NCBI GenBank assembly: GCA_011371325.1
Contig: DRQV01000198.1
Span: forward strand, 1-11,126
From: Thioploca sp.
GTDB lineage: Bacteria; Pseudomonadota; Gammaproteobacteria; Beggiatoales; Beggiatoaceae
Length of the DNA stretch: 11,126 bases
Reading direction: 5' to 3'
The translations under genes and the position numbers were made by a program. Positions 1 to 7,733 of the stretch are shown one piece after another. The notes below the pieces were generated by a model. That model made no database searches and was not told the origin of the DNA. It worked only from the letters and a program-made list of their open reading frames with translations. Each line of letters starts with the position of its first letter. Position 1 is the stretch's first letter.

Positions 1-1
1 A

Positions 2-478
2 AGCTTGCGTAAAACAATTCGGAAAAATAAGTTTACTCTTACTTTAGATAAAAATTTTAGAGAAGTAATTACTGAATGTGCCGGTTTTCGACATGATCAA
101 AATGGTACATGGATAACTGATGCTATGCGAGATGCCTATTGTGAATTGCATGATAATGGTTTTGCTCATTCGGTTGAAGCTTGGCATGGAGGCAAATTAG
201 TTGGCGGACTATATGGTATCGCATTAGGTAAAGTATTTTTTGGAGAATCAATGTTTACAAGAGTAAATGATGCTTCTAAAGTTGCTTTTGCCAATTTCGT
301 ATGGCAGTTACAAAATTGGGGATATGAATTGATTGATTGTCAAGTTGCAACTGAGCATTTACGCCGTTTTGGAGCAACTGAAATTTCCCGACCAAAATAT
401 CGCAACTTGTTAGATAACTTGTGCGAACAAAATGGTTTTGCTGGAAAATGGCAATTTGACAATTTGTCTAACTGTTAA
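2..478 (+). CDS. aat: Leucyl/phenylalanyl-tRNA--protein transferase, 5'-truncated by window edge
   Basis: This is the C-terminal part of the cytoplasmic aminoacyltransferase that moves Leu or Phe from its tRNA onto the N-terminal Lys or Arg of proteins, marking them for the ClpS/ClpAP N-end-rule pathway. The frame is open to the first base, so the TTG at 5 is an internal Leu codon and not a start. By comparison with the E. coli protein (about 234 residues), roughly the first 75 residues lie upstream. Visible family motifs are GTWITDAM, HSVEAW, LVGGLYGIALG, GESMF (242-256) and LIDCQV (329-346); the Asp in the last motif (335-337) matches the catalytic Asp of the family. The C-terminus ends a little past the usual conserved region and looks intact. 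The downstream gene starts 82 nt later and is unrelated, so aat is probably the end of its own unit. Identification is firm; only the N-terminus is unknown. Confidence 0.93.
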   Translation, partial: SLRKTIRKNKFTLTLDKNFREVITECAGFRHDQNGTWITDAMRDAYCELHDNGFAHSVEAWHGGKLVGGLYGIALGKVFFGESMFTRVNDASKVAFANFVWQLQNWGYELIDCQVATEHLRRFGATEISRPKYRNLLDNLCEQNGFAGKWQFDNLSNC

Positions 479-560
479 TATACTAGTCGATTAAAATTAC
501 TTCTAGTCAAATTAAGTTTTTATTAAATAACTGAATTATCTAATAAATTTGGGATAAAAT

Positions 561-1547
561 ATGAGATTAATTTTATTTGTTTGTTGTTCTATAATTCTTA
601 CTGTTAATTTGCAAGCGGCTGATCGTAGCAAGGAAATGATTCAAGCGATTCCAGTAAATACTAATGTGGATCAGGCAAAAGTTGAATTAGGTAAAAAATT
701 ATTTTTTGAACCTAGATTATCAAAATCAGGTTTTTTAAGTTGTAATTCTTGTCATAATTTATCAACTGGTGGAGCTGATAATTTACCAAGTTCCATTGGA
801 CATAAATGGCAATTAGGCCCTATAAATTCGCCTACCGTATTGAATGCTAAGTTTAATTTAGCTCAATTTTGGGATGGACGGGCTAAAGACTTAAAAGAAC
901 AAGCAGGTGGCCCAATTGCCAATCCTGGAGAAATGGCTTCAACTCATGAATTAGCTATAAAAGTATTGCAATCAATTCCTGAATATGTTAGCTCATTCAA
1001 AGCAGTATATGGTGCTGATGTTATAGATATTGAGCAAATTACTGATGCAATTGCTACATTTGAAGAAACTTTGGTTACTCCAAATTCAAAATTTGATAAA
1101 TGGTTACAAGGCGATGATAACGCTATTTCTAGCCAAGAAAAAATAGGTTATGATTTATTTAAATCCAAAGGTTGTATAGCTTGTCATAATGGAGTAGGAG
1201 TTGGTGGTGGTTCTTATCAAAAATTTGGAGTGGTAAAACCTTATCCAGATACCAAAACCTTAGGTAGATATGGTGTAACCAAACAAGAGCAAGATAAATA
1301 CTTTTTTAAAGTTCCATTATTGAGGAATATTGAGCTAACATCTCCTTATTTCCATGACGCAAGTACTTGGGATTTAGCAGAAGCAGTAAATATAATGGCT
1401 GAATATCAGTTAGGAGTAAAATTATCAGTAGAAGAAAATCAAAATATTGTAGCTTTCTTGAAGACTTTAACAGGAGAACAACCTTCAATTACTTATCCAA
1501 TATTACCCCCATCCACTAAAAATACTCCAAAACCAGATCGAAATTAG
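561..1547 (+). CDS. ccp: Periplasmic di-haem cytochrome c peroxidase (CcpA/MauG family)
   Basis: This enzyme should reduce hydrogen peroxide to water in the periplasm using electrons from small c-type cytochromes. The 328-residue protein opens with a Sec-type signal peptide (residues 1 to about 20, hydrophobic core ILFVCCSIILTV, likely cut near LQAA-D). Two haem-binding CXXCH motifs follow: CNSCH at 61-65 and CIACH at 205-209. Other bacterial-peroxidase landmarks are FWDGRA (103-108), GGPIANPGEM (116-125), PYFHDAS, and a Met before YQLG (residue 279) suited to be the axial ligand of the high-potential haem. Gln114 and Glu124 sit ten residues apart, as the catalytic Gln/Glu pair does in characterised CcpA enzymes. 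Length is typical; the tail is Pro-rich. A GGGA Shine-Dalgarno-like stretch lies at 551-554. A strong terminator directly downstream suggests a monocistronic gene. A MauG-like role is less likely because the canonical Met ligand is present. Confidence 0.95.
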   Translation: MRLILFVCCSIILTVNLQAADRSKEMIQAIPVNTNVDQAKVELGKKLFFEPRLSKSGFLSCNSCHNLSTGGADNLPSSIGHKWQLGPINSPTVLNAKFNLAQFWDGRAKDLKEQAGGPIANPGEMASTHELAIKVLQSIPEYVSSFKAVYGADVIDIEQITDAIATFEETLVTPNSKFDKWLQGDDNAISSQEKIGYDLFKSKGCIACHNGVGVGGGSYQKFGVVKPYPDTKTLGRYGVTKQEQDKYFFKVPLLRNIELTSPYFHDASTWDLAEAVNIMAEYQLGVKLSVEENQNIVAFLKTLTGEQPSITYPILPPSTKNTPKPDRN

Positions 1548-1561
1548 ATCAAAATTAGATA

Positions 1562-1588
1562 CCCCAACATTTTGGTTGGGGATTTTTT
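1562..1588 (+). terminator. Rho-independent terminator after the cytochrome c peroxidase gene
   Basis: A perfect 7-bp GC-rich stem, CCCCAAC (1562-1568) pairing with GTTGGGG (1575-1581), has a 6-nt loop and is followed after one A by six T residues (1583-1588). It starts 14 nt past the stop codon at 1547. In such AT-rich DNA the local run of C and G stands out, so this is the clearest terminator in the window. Confidence 0.9.
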
Positions 1589-1655
1589 AAACATTAATCC
1601 CAAATTAAGTTCATACTCTCATTACATAATACCTAAAGTTCGTAAATAAGACAAT

Positions 1656-1684
1656 TTGCAATAAGCTAAAACATATTTTATACT
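1656..1684 (+). promoter_or_regulatory. Candidate sigma70 promoter for corB-ubiU
   Basis: TTGCAA (1656-1661, 4 of 6 to the -35 consensus) and TATACT (1679-1684, 5 of 6 to the -10 consensus) are separated by exactly 17 bp. Transcription would begin near 1691, giving a leader of about 48 nt before the TTG start at 1739. The site lies between the upstream terminator and corB, where a promoter is needed. In AT-rich DNA chance matches are common, so this remains a prediction. Confidence 0.55.
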
Positions 1685-1725
1685 GGTTAAACTTTCAGTT
1701 TCCCAATTATTATCAGTTTATTATT

Positions 1726-1729
1726 GAGG
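1726..1729 (+). promoter_or_regulatory. Ribosome binding site that selects the TTG start of corB
   Basis: GAGG at 1726-1729 sits 9 nt upstream of the TTG at 1739-1741. The earlier in-frame TTG at 1724 overlaps this element, so it would have no ribosome site of its own. Starting at 1739 gives MSDIPLTILFG, which places the first membrane helix right at the N-terminus as in related proteins. Confidence 0.65.
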
Positions 1730-1738
1730 ATTATTTTC

Positions 1739-2995
1739 TTGAGTGATATTCCATTAACTATATTGTTTGGCATATTATTTTTATTAATTTTAGCCTCCGG
1801 ATTCTTTTCAGCTTCTGAAACAAGTATGATGGCAATTAATCGCTATCGATTACGTCATTTAGTGGCTAAAAAACATCGTGGAGCTATTCGGGTTAATCAA
1901 CTATTAAAATATCCAGATAGATTAATTGGGGTAATTTTATTAGGTAACAATTTTGTAAATATTTTAGCATCATCGATTGCAACCGTCATTGCCATTGAAT
2001 TATTAGGTGAAGCTGGTATTGCAGTAGCCGCTACTCTATTAACAATAATCATTTTGATATTTAGTGAAGTAACCCCTAAAACAATCGCCGCCTTACATCC
2101 AGAAAAAATAGCGTATCCAGTCTCAATTATAATTAAACCATTATTAAAATTATTCTATCCATTAGTTTGGATTTTAAATTATGCCTCTAACAATATCTTG
2201 AAATTAATAGGTATTTCTGAGTCTAACTCAGATAATCAACGTTTAAATACCGAAGAATTACGTACTGTGGTACATGAAGCTGGCGGTTTAATTCCTAAAC
2301 GTCATCAACAGATGTTATTAGGAATTTTGGACTTAGAAAAAGTTACAGTAGAAGACATTATGATACCACGCAATGAAGTAATTGGTATTGATTTAGATGA
2401 ACATATTGACGTGATTACCGAGCAATTATCTGCTTGCCAACACACCAGAGTACCGATATATAGAGAGAATATAGATAATGTAGTAGGTATAGTGCATTTA
2501 CGAAAACTATTATCATTATTTAAGCATAATGAGTTTACCAAAGATACTTTAAAAGAATACGCTCGAGAACTTTATTTTGTACCAGAAGGTACTTCTTTAA
2601 ATACTCAATTATTAAATTTTCAAAGGCATAAACGGCGTATTGGACTAGTTGTTAATGAATATGGCGATATTCAAGGTTTAGTAACTCTGGAAGATATTTT
2701 AGAAGAAATTGTAGGAGAGTTTACTACTAATCCAGATTCTCTTAGTTTGGATATTTATCCTCAAGATGATAATAGTTTCTTAGTGGATGGTAGTATTACA
2801 GTTCGAGAATTAAATCGAGTAATGCAATGGGATTTAGCAACAGATGGCCCTAAAACCTTGAATGGTTTAATTTTGGATCATTTGGAAGCTATTCCGGAAT
2901 CTGGTACTAGTTTAGTACTAACTAACCATCCGATGGAAATTGTACAAATGGCTAATAATGCTGTAAAAATGGTACGAATTTTACCCAAGACATAG
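1739..2995 (+). CDS. corB: CNNM/CorB-family membrane protein (DUF21 + CBS pair + CorC_HlyC domain), YfjD-like
   Basis: This is an inner-membrane protein of the CNNM/CorB family, linked to Mg2+ (and Co2+) transport or efflux; the E. coli YfjD/CorB protein is the closest relative I recognise. With the TTG start at 1739 it has 418 residues. The DUF21 membrane domain fills about residues 1-170, with hydrophobic segments near 5-20, 62-84, 88-110 and 122-148 and the motifs SASETSMM and GNNFVNILAS. Two CBS domains follow, one opening with VTVEDIMIPRNEV at 202 and the second running from LYFVPEGTS at 278 to LEDILEEIVGEF near 327. The CorC_HlyC domain runs from about 332 to the end and contains DGSITVREL. 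Length and domain order are normal. ubiU begins 20 nt after the stop with no terminator between, so the two are probably co-transcribed. Ion specificity cannot be read from the sequence; family membership is secure. Confidence 0.92.
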   Translation: MSDIPLTILFGILFLLILASGFFSASETSMMAINRYRLRHLVAKKHRGAIRVNQLLKYPDRLIGVILLGNNFVNILASSIATVIAIELLGEAGIAVAATLLTIIILIFSEVTPKTIAALHPEKIAYPVSIIIKPLLKLFYPLVWILNYASNNILKLIGISESNSDNQRLNTEELRTVVHEAGGLIPKRHQQMLLGILDLEKVTVEDIMIPRNEVIGIDLDEHIDVITEQLSACQHTRVPIYRENIDNVVGIVHLRKLLSLFKHNEFTKDTLKEYARELYFVPEGTSLNTQLLNFQRHKRRIGLVVNEYGDIQGLVTLEDILEEIVGEFTTNPDSLSLDIYPQDDNSFLVDGSITVRELNRVMQWDLATDGPKTLNGLILDHLEAIPESGTSLVLTNHPMEIVQMANNAVKMVRILPKT

Positions 2996-3015
2996 AATAT
3001 TAAGGTATAAAATAT

Positions 3016-4011
3016 ATGGAACTTGTTTGTCCGGCTGGTAATTTACCTTCTTTGAAAGCTGCTGTTGATAACGGTGCTAATGCGGTTTATATTGGCTTTC
3101 GGGATGATACTAATGCTAGGCATTTTGCTGGTTTAAATTTTACTGTTGCCAAGATGGAACAAGGTATTCGTTATGCTCATGAACGCAATGTGCGGGTTTT
3201 TATAGCAATAAATACCTATCCCCAGCCAAAAGGTTGGTCACGTTGGCAAGAAGCTGTTGATCATGCGGCTGATTTAGGAATAGATGCTCTTATTTTAGCT
3301 GATTTAGGAGTGTTGGATTATGCTACTAATAAATGGCCTGATTTACCATTGCATTTATCCGTACAAGGTTCTGCTACTAATTATGAATCTATTAGCTTTT
3401 ATCATCGACATTTTGGTATTCGTCGAGTAGTATTGCCCAGAGTTTTATCCTTACCACAAGTACAACGGGTAGTGGAAAATAGTCCGGTAGCAGTAGAAGT
3501 ATTTGGATTTGGTAGTTTATGCGTAATGGTAGAAGGTCGCTGTTTATTATCCTCTTATGTTACTGGTGATTCGCCAAATACTTTTGGAGCTTGTTCACCG
3601 GCTCACGCAGTAGAATGGAAAGAAACTCCGCAAGGTTTAGAAACTCATTTAGGTAATGTACTGATTGATCGCCGAGGAAAAAATGAAAATGCTGGTTATC
3701 CAACTTTATGCAAAGGTAGATTTAAGGTTGGAAAAGAGACTTTTTATGCAATTGAAGAACCTACTAGTTTAAATACTTTAGAAATGTTGCCTCAACTACA
3801 AGCTGCTGGGATTTCAGCAATTAAAATTGAAGGTAGACAACGCAGCCCTGCTTATGTTGCACAAGTAACTAAAGTTTGGCGAGCTGCAATGGATGCTTGT
3901 GAACAAAATTCAGCTACTTATAAAGCTAAAGATGATTGGTTATTTGAATTAGGTAAAGTATCAGAAGGTACTCAAACCACTTTGGGAGCTTATCATCGTC
4001 CTTGGCAGTGA
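3016..4011 (+). CDS. ubiU: UbiU, oxygen-independent ubiquinone hydroxylation protein (peptidase U32 family)
   Basis: UbiU works with UbiV (and the lipid carrier UbiT) to hydroxylate the ubiquinone ring without O2, using prephenate as oxygen donor, so that ubiquinone can be made under anoxia. The protein has 331 residues, the same as E. coli UbiU (YhbU). It starts MELVCPAGNLPSLKAAVDNG and carries DTNARHFAGLNFT, VVLPRVLS and the C-terminal SEGTQTTLGAYHR. The four cysteines that hold the 4Fe-4S cluster in the E. coli protein are present at the same numbers: C169, C176, C193 and C232. AAGG at 3002-3005 is a fair ribosome site for the ATG. It lies 20 nt behind corB. The usual partner ubiV does not follow: the next 254 nt are non-coding and then a kinase begins. 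Annotation as a collagenase-like protease would be misleading given the intact UbiU cysteine set. Confidence 0.95.
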   Translation: MELVCPAGNLPSLKAAVDNGANAVYIGFRDDTNARHFAGLNFTVAKMEQGIRYAHERNVRVFIAINTYPQPKGWSRWQEAVDHAADLGIDALILADLGVLDYATNKWPDLPLHLSVQGSATNYESISFYHRHFGIRRVVLPRVLSLPQVQRVVENSPVAVEVFGFGSLCVMVEGRCLLSSYVTGDSPNTFGACSPAHAVEWKETPQGLETHLGNVLIDRRGKNENAGYPTLCKGRFKVGKETFYAIEEPTSLNTLEMLPQLQAAGISAIKIEGRQRSPAYVAQVTKVWRAAMDACEQNSATYKAKDDWLFELGKVSEGTQTTLGAYHRPWQ

Positions 4012-4094
4012 GAGAACTTAAATTTTAAGAAATTCCAGTTTAAAAGCAGTTAAGGTTTGGTCGATTTCATTGTACCGACTTATTAAAAATATCC

Positions 4095-4182
4095 GAATCA
4101 GGATTCACTGGATTTAAAGATTAACAGGATAACAGGCATTATTTTAATCTTGGAAATACTTTAATCCTGTAAATCCTAATTC
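4095..4182. repeat. Long imperfect palindrome with GGATT periodicity in the ubiU-kinase gap
   Basis: The 254-nt gap 4012-4265 holds an imperfect inverted repeat. The left arm is 4095-4119 and the right arm 4159-4182; read against each other, the first 20 positions of the arms agree at 17, followed by a shared AAAG after a one-base gap. The left arm and loop also repeat a short unit directly: CAGGATT, CTGGATT, CAGGAT, spaced by about 10-20 bp. The 39-nt loop has further weak complementarity. It has no T-run, so it is a poor intrinsic terminator. Similar AGGATT/TCAGGATT palindromes occur, from memory, between genes in filamentous sulfur bacteria and cyanobacteria; this was not checked. The rest of the gap shows no ORF, RNA gene or convincing promoter. 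Confidence 0.7.
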
Positions 4183-4265
4183 TGACAATATTCTAACAAT
4201 TAATTATTTCGGAAAATACGCTCCACTCCAATCGCTATAACTATTGCCAATATTAAATTTAATCA

Positions 4266-5948
4266 ATGAAATTAGTCAGAAAGAAAAAAGATGGTAGTGC
4301 TTCAGAGATAAAAGTAATTGAGAAAAAAGCTCAAAATAAATTACCTCCATGGAAGATATTGGTTGTTGATGATGAAATAGACGTTCACGAAATGACTAAG
4401 TTGGGTTTGGAAAATTTTCAATTTGCTAATAAATCTCTAAAAATTTTTCATGCTATGTCTGGTACTGAAGCTCGAAAAATTTTGCAAACGGAACCTGATA
4501 TTGCAGTTGCTCTAATTGATGTGGTTATGGAAACGGATGATGCAGGTTTAAAATTAGTCAATTATATTCGTAACGAACTAAAGTATTCTATAATCCGGCT
4601 AATCATTCGTACTGGTCAACCAGGCATGGCTCCAGAAAGGGAAGTTATTGAATGTTATGATATTGATGACTATAAAAGTAAAACAGAATTACGGGATGAT
4701 AAACTTTATACCACTATGCGTATGTCCCTTAAATCCTATCGTAATCTAATTACGCTGAATTCTAATCGGCAAGCTCTAAGAAAAATTTTGGAAGCAGTGC
4801 CAGAATTTCATCACGCCCAATCTATTAATCAATTTTTTAATGGTATATTAAGTCAACTTATTGGCTTATGTAATTTGGGTAAAAATAGCATTATTTCTAC
4901 AGTTAATAGTGGTTTAGTCATCACTGCTGACAAGCATAATGAAACTATAATTCAATCCAAAATTGGTCAGTTTGAATCAGAAGAAATCGAAAAAATCCGC
5001 CAAGTTTGTGTAAACCAGATTGTAGGTAAAGTAGATAATGGAGTATTACCAACAGATGCACTCTTGCTACCACTTGAAATCAATAATAAACCAATTGGTT
5101 TTGTTTATTTAGAAAATGCCAAACATTTGAGCAAGGATGATTTAGACCTTATTAAAATTATGGCACAACAATGTACTAGTGCGTTAGAAACCTTACATAT
5201 GTTAGATGTTGCTGAACAAGCTCGTGAAGAAGCTGAAATAGCTAATAAAGCTAAAAGTCAATTTTTAGCCAATATGAGCCATGAATTGCGTACTCCATTA
5301 AACGCTATCATTGGTTATAGTGAAATGTTACATGAAACAGCTAAAGATTTGAAAGTTGAAGAATTTATTCAAGATTTATTAAAAATTAGAAGTTCTGGCA
5401 AACATCTATTGGAACTTATTAACAATGTACTTGATTTATCTAAAATTGAAGCTGGGAAAATGGATTTATGTTTAGAAACTTTTGAGCTAACTCCTGTTTT
5501 AAATGAAGTTGTTACAACGATTAAACCTTTAGCTAAAACCAATGCTAATACTATAACTATAACATTCGATAATCAATTAGTTAATTTGCATACTGATGTT
5601 ACTAAATTACGCCAAATGTTATTAAATTTGATGAGCAATGCGGTTAAATTTACTAAAAGTGGGCAAATTCATTTGGAAATAAAATATGATAATGAACAAG
5701 TAATTTTTCGAGTTATAGATAATGGAATTGGCATGACAGCCGATCAACAAAAAAGATTATTCGGATATTTTATGCAAGCTGACTCTTCTACAACTCGTCG
5801 CTATGGTGGTACAGGATTAGGTTTAGCCATTACCCAAAAATTTGCTAAAATGCTTGGAGGTACGCTTCAAGTTGAAAGTGAATATAAACGTGGAAGTACT
5901 TTTATACTATCTCTACCTGTAATTTTTAAAAAAGCCCATCATTCCTAA
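4266..5948 (+). CDS. Soluble REC-DUF3369-histidine kinase signalling protein
   Basis: This 560-residue protein combines an N-terminal receiver, a middle DUF3369 domain and a C-terminal histidine kinase. The receiver (about 29-160) has the acidic pair D35/D36, phosphoacceptor D85, T116 and switch K137 in DDYKSKTE. DUF3369 (about 165-310) is a GAF-like region known between REC and output domains; its ligand is unknown. A short coiled coil rich in Ala and Glu (314-330) leads to the H-box with H339 in SHELRTPLN, then the N-box with N458, the G1 box DNGIG (485-489), the F-box (498-506) and GGTGLGL (514-520). All catalytic residues are present. No membrane segment or signal peptide exists, so it acts in the cytoplasm. 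The ATG at 4266 is the first possible start, since an in-frame stop lies at 4260-4262, but it lacks a Shine-Dalgarno. No response regulator or upstream kinase is adjacent. The likely role is an intermediate in a phosphorelay; input and output are unknown. Confidence 0.93.
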   Translation: MKLVRKKKDGSASEIKVIEKKAQNKLPPWKILVVDDEIDVHEMTKLGLENFQFANKSLKIFHAMSGTEARKILQTEPDIAVALIDVVMETDDAGLKLVNYIRNELKYSIIRLIIRTGQPGMAPEREVIECYDIDDYKSKTELRDDKLYTTMRMSLKSYRNLITLNSNRQALRKILEAVPEFHHAQSINQFFNGILSQLIGLCNLGKNSIISTVNSGLVITADKHNETIIQSKIGQFESEEIEKIRQVCVNQIVGKVDNGVLPTDALLLPLEINNKPIGFVYLENAKHLSKDDLDLIKIMAQQCTSALETLHMLDVAEQAREEAEIANKAKSQFLANMSHELRTPLNAIIGYSEMLHETAKDLKVEEFIQDLLKIRSSGKHLLELINNVLDLSKIEAGKMDLCLETFELTPVLNEVVTTIKPLAKTNANTITITFDNQLVNLHTDVTKLRQMLLNLMSNAVKFTKSGQIHLEIKYDNEQVIFRVIDNGIGMTADQQKRLFGYFMQADSSTTRRYGGTGLGLAITQKFAKMLGGTLQVESEYKRGSTFILSLPVIFKKAHHS

Positions 5949-6085
5949 CCTATGGAAGGAAACAAATAACAGGTATAACTCATAAAATTGGCAAACAGAC
6001 GTGAATGCACCATATGTGCAGACAAAATCATCTAGTTACAATATCTGCATAGTATATTTTTAATCTCATAATCTTTCAAGTCATA

Positions 6086-7669
6086 ATGAACACCCTAGTC
6101 AATGAAACAGCCAAACGACGTACCTTTGCTATTATCTCTCATCCTGATGCGGGAAAAACCACAGTTACAGAAAAATTATTATTATTCGGTGGAGTAATTA
6201 CTCTAGCTGGTACAGTAAAAGGTCGTAAAGCGGCCAAACATGCGACCTCCGATTGGATGGAATTAGAAAAGCAACGGGGAATTTCTGTAACTTCTTCAGT
6301 AATGCAGTTTCCTTATCAAAATATTATTATCAATTTGCTAGATACTCCCGGTCATGAAGATTTCTCGGAAGACACTTATCGAACTTTAACTGCTGTCGAC
6401 TCAGCTTTAATGGTAATTGATGCGGCCAAAGGAGTTGAGGAACGTACAATTAAATTAATGGATGTATGTCGTTTACGTGATACTCCAATTCTTACTTTTA
6501 TCAATAAATTAGATCGTAATGGCCAAGAACCAATTGATTTATTAGATGAAATAGAAACAGTTCTTAACATTAAATGTACTCCAATAACTTGGCCTATTGG
6601 AATGGGCAAAAATTTTAAAGGAATTTACAACTTTTTAACTAATGAAGTAACTCTGTTTAAACCTATTAGTAATAATACTATTAGTGAAACTAAAAACTAT
6701 AGCAAATTAGACGATCCAGAATTAATCACTAAATTAGGAAGCAATATTCTTACAGAGTTAACGGAAGAAATTGAATTAGTACAAGGAGCTAGTAACAAAT
6801 TTATATTAGAAGAATTTTTAGCTGGTGAATTAACTCCAGTATTTTTTGGTTCAGCACTTAATAATTTCGGAATTAAAGCTTTACTAGATGGTTTTGTCAA
6901 CTATGCACCACCGCCACAAGCTCGTCCAACCTTAACTCGTAGCGTAGAACCAAATGAAACAAAATTTTCCGGTTTTATATTTAAAATTCAAGCTAATATG
7001 GATCCTGCACATAGAGATCGAATAGCTTTCTTACGAATTTGTTCAGGTATTTTTAATAAGGGTATGAAAATAAGTCATCTGCGTATTAAGAAAGAGGTTC
7101 AAATTGCTAATGCAGTTACCTTTATGGCAGGAGAACGAGAACATGCTGAAATAGCTTATCCCGGTGATATTATCGGATTACACAATCATGGAACTATTCA
7201 AATTGGTGATACTTTTACCCAAGGTGAAGATTTAAAGTTTACTGGTATTCCTCATTTTGCTCCAGAAATTTTTCGCCGAGCTAGATTGCGTGATCCATTA
7301 AAAATGAAAGCTTTATTGAAGGGTTTACAACAACTTAGTGAAGAAGGAGCTACTCAATTATTTCGTCCATTTATTAATAATGATTTAATTCTAGGAGTTG
7401 TTGGTATTTTACAATTTGATGTAGTAAGTTGGCGATTAAAAAATGAATATGGAGTCGAATGTAGCTTTGAAACAGTCCAAGTTGCTACAGCTCGTTGGGT
7501 TAGTTGTAAAGATGAAAAAAAATTTGAAGAATTTAAACGTAAAGCTAATTCTAATTTAGCTTTAGACGGTGCTAATAATTTAACTTATATTGCTCCTACT
7601 AAAGTGAATTTATCATTGATGGAAGATCGGTGGCCAGAGGTCAGATTTTTTGCTACTCGTGAGCATTAG
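6086..7669 (+). CDS. prfC: Peptide chain release factor 3 (RF3), translational GTPase
   Basis: RF3 is a cytoplasmic GTPase that frees RF1 and RF2 from the ribosome after termination and takes part in quality control after mis-incorporation. The protein has 527 residues, against 529 in E. coli. The G domain carries the P-loop SHPDAGKTT (18-26), the RF3-type switch region around GRKAAKHATSDWMELE and QRGISVTSSVMQF (46-75), DTPGHEDF (86-93) and NKLD (140-143). Domains II and III follow, with PGDIIGLHNHG near residue 359 and FAPEIFRRARLRDP near 391. Together the switch and C-terminal motifs set it apart from EF-G, BipA and LepA. The start at 6086 gives MNTLVNETAKRRTFAIISHP, aligned with the E. coli N-terminus. 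I see no Shine-Dalgarno, and the 137-nt upstream gap has no strong promoter. Spacing to rluD is 129 nt. Confidence 0.96.
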   Translation: MNTLVNETAKRRTFAIISHPDAGKTTVTEKLLLFGGVITLAGTVKGRKAAKHATSDWMELEKQRGISVTSSVMQFPYQNIIINLLDTPGHEDFSEDTYRTLTAVDSALMVIDAAKGVEERTIKLMDVCRLRDTPILTFINKLDRNGQEPIDLLDEIETVLNIKCTPITWPIGMGKNFKGIYNFLTNEVTLFKPISNNTISETKNYSKLDDPELITKLGSNILTELTEEIELVQGASNKFILEEFLAGELTPVFFGSALNNFGIKALLDGFVNYAPPPQARPTLTRSVEPNETKFSGFIFKIQANMDPAHRDRIAFLRICSGIFNKGMKISHLRIKKEVQIANAVTFMAGEREHAEIAYPGDIIGLHNHGTIQIGDTFTQGEDLKFTGIPHFAPEIFRRARLRDPLKMKALLKGLQQLSEEGATQLFRPFINNDLILGVVGILQFDVVSWRLKNEYGVECSFETVQVATARWVSCKDEKKFEEFKRKANSNLALDGANNLTYIAPTKVNLSLMEDRWPEVRFFATREH

Positions 7670-7733
7670 TTGAATTATATAATTTCCCGATTTAATAAAA
7701 ACCAATCATTTAAAATATTATCTAGCGTACTCG

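Noticed and set aside
1..6. Window beginning exactly at AAGCTT (HindIII site) as a cloning junction
   Set aside because: The aat frame continues smoothly from the first bases, and a second AAGCTT at 179-184 shows the site is ordinary here; it says nothing about biology.
482..507. ACTAG/CTAGT inverted pair between aat and the peroxidase gene
   Set aside because: Five-base arms 16 nt apart in AT-rich DNA are expected by chance.
1306..1488. Minus-strand open frame of about 60 codons inside the peroxidase gene
   Set aside because: Leu- and Ile-rich product from the antisense of a conserved gene, with no motif or ribosome site.
2305..2541. Minus-strand open frame of about 78 codons inside corB
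   Set aside because: Antisense to the first CBS domain; composition is that of a shadow frame.
3016..4011. Annotation of the U32-family gene as a collagenase-type protease
   Set aside because: Length and the four iron-sulfur cysteines match UbiU exactly, so a protease label is not supported.
5942..5962. TTCCT/AGGAA dyad just after the kinase gene as a terminator
   Set aside because: The stem is only 5 bp and is not followed by a T-run.
6006..6020. TGCAC-N5-GTGCA dyad upstream of prfC as an operator
   Set aside because: Five-base arms are too short to claim without conservation, and no promoter of good quality overlaps it.
6376..6900. Two minus-strand open frames inside prfC
   Set aside because: They lie wholly over the conserved GTPase gene and show no recognisable domain.
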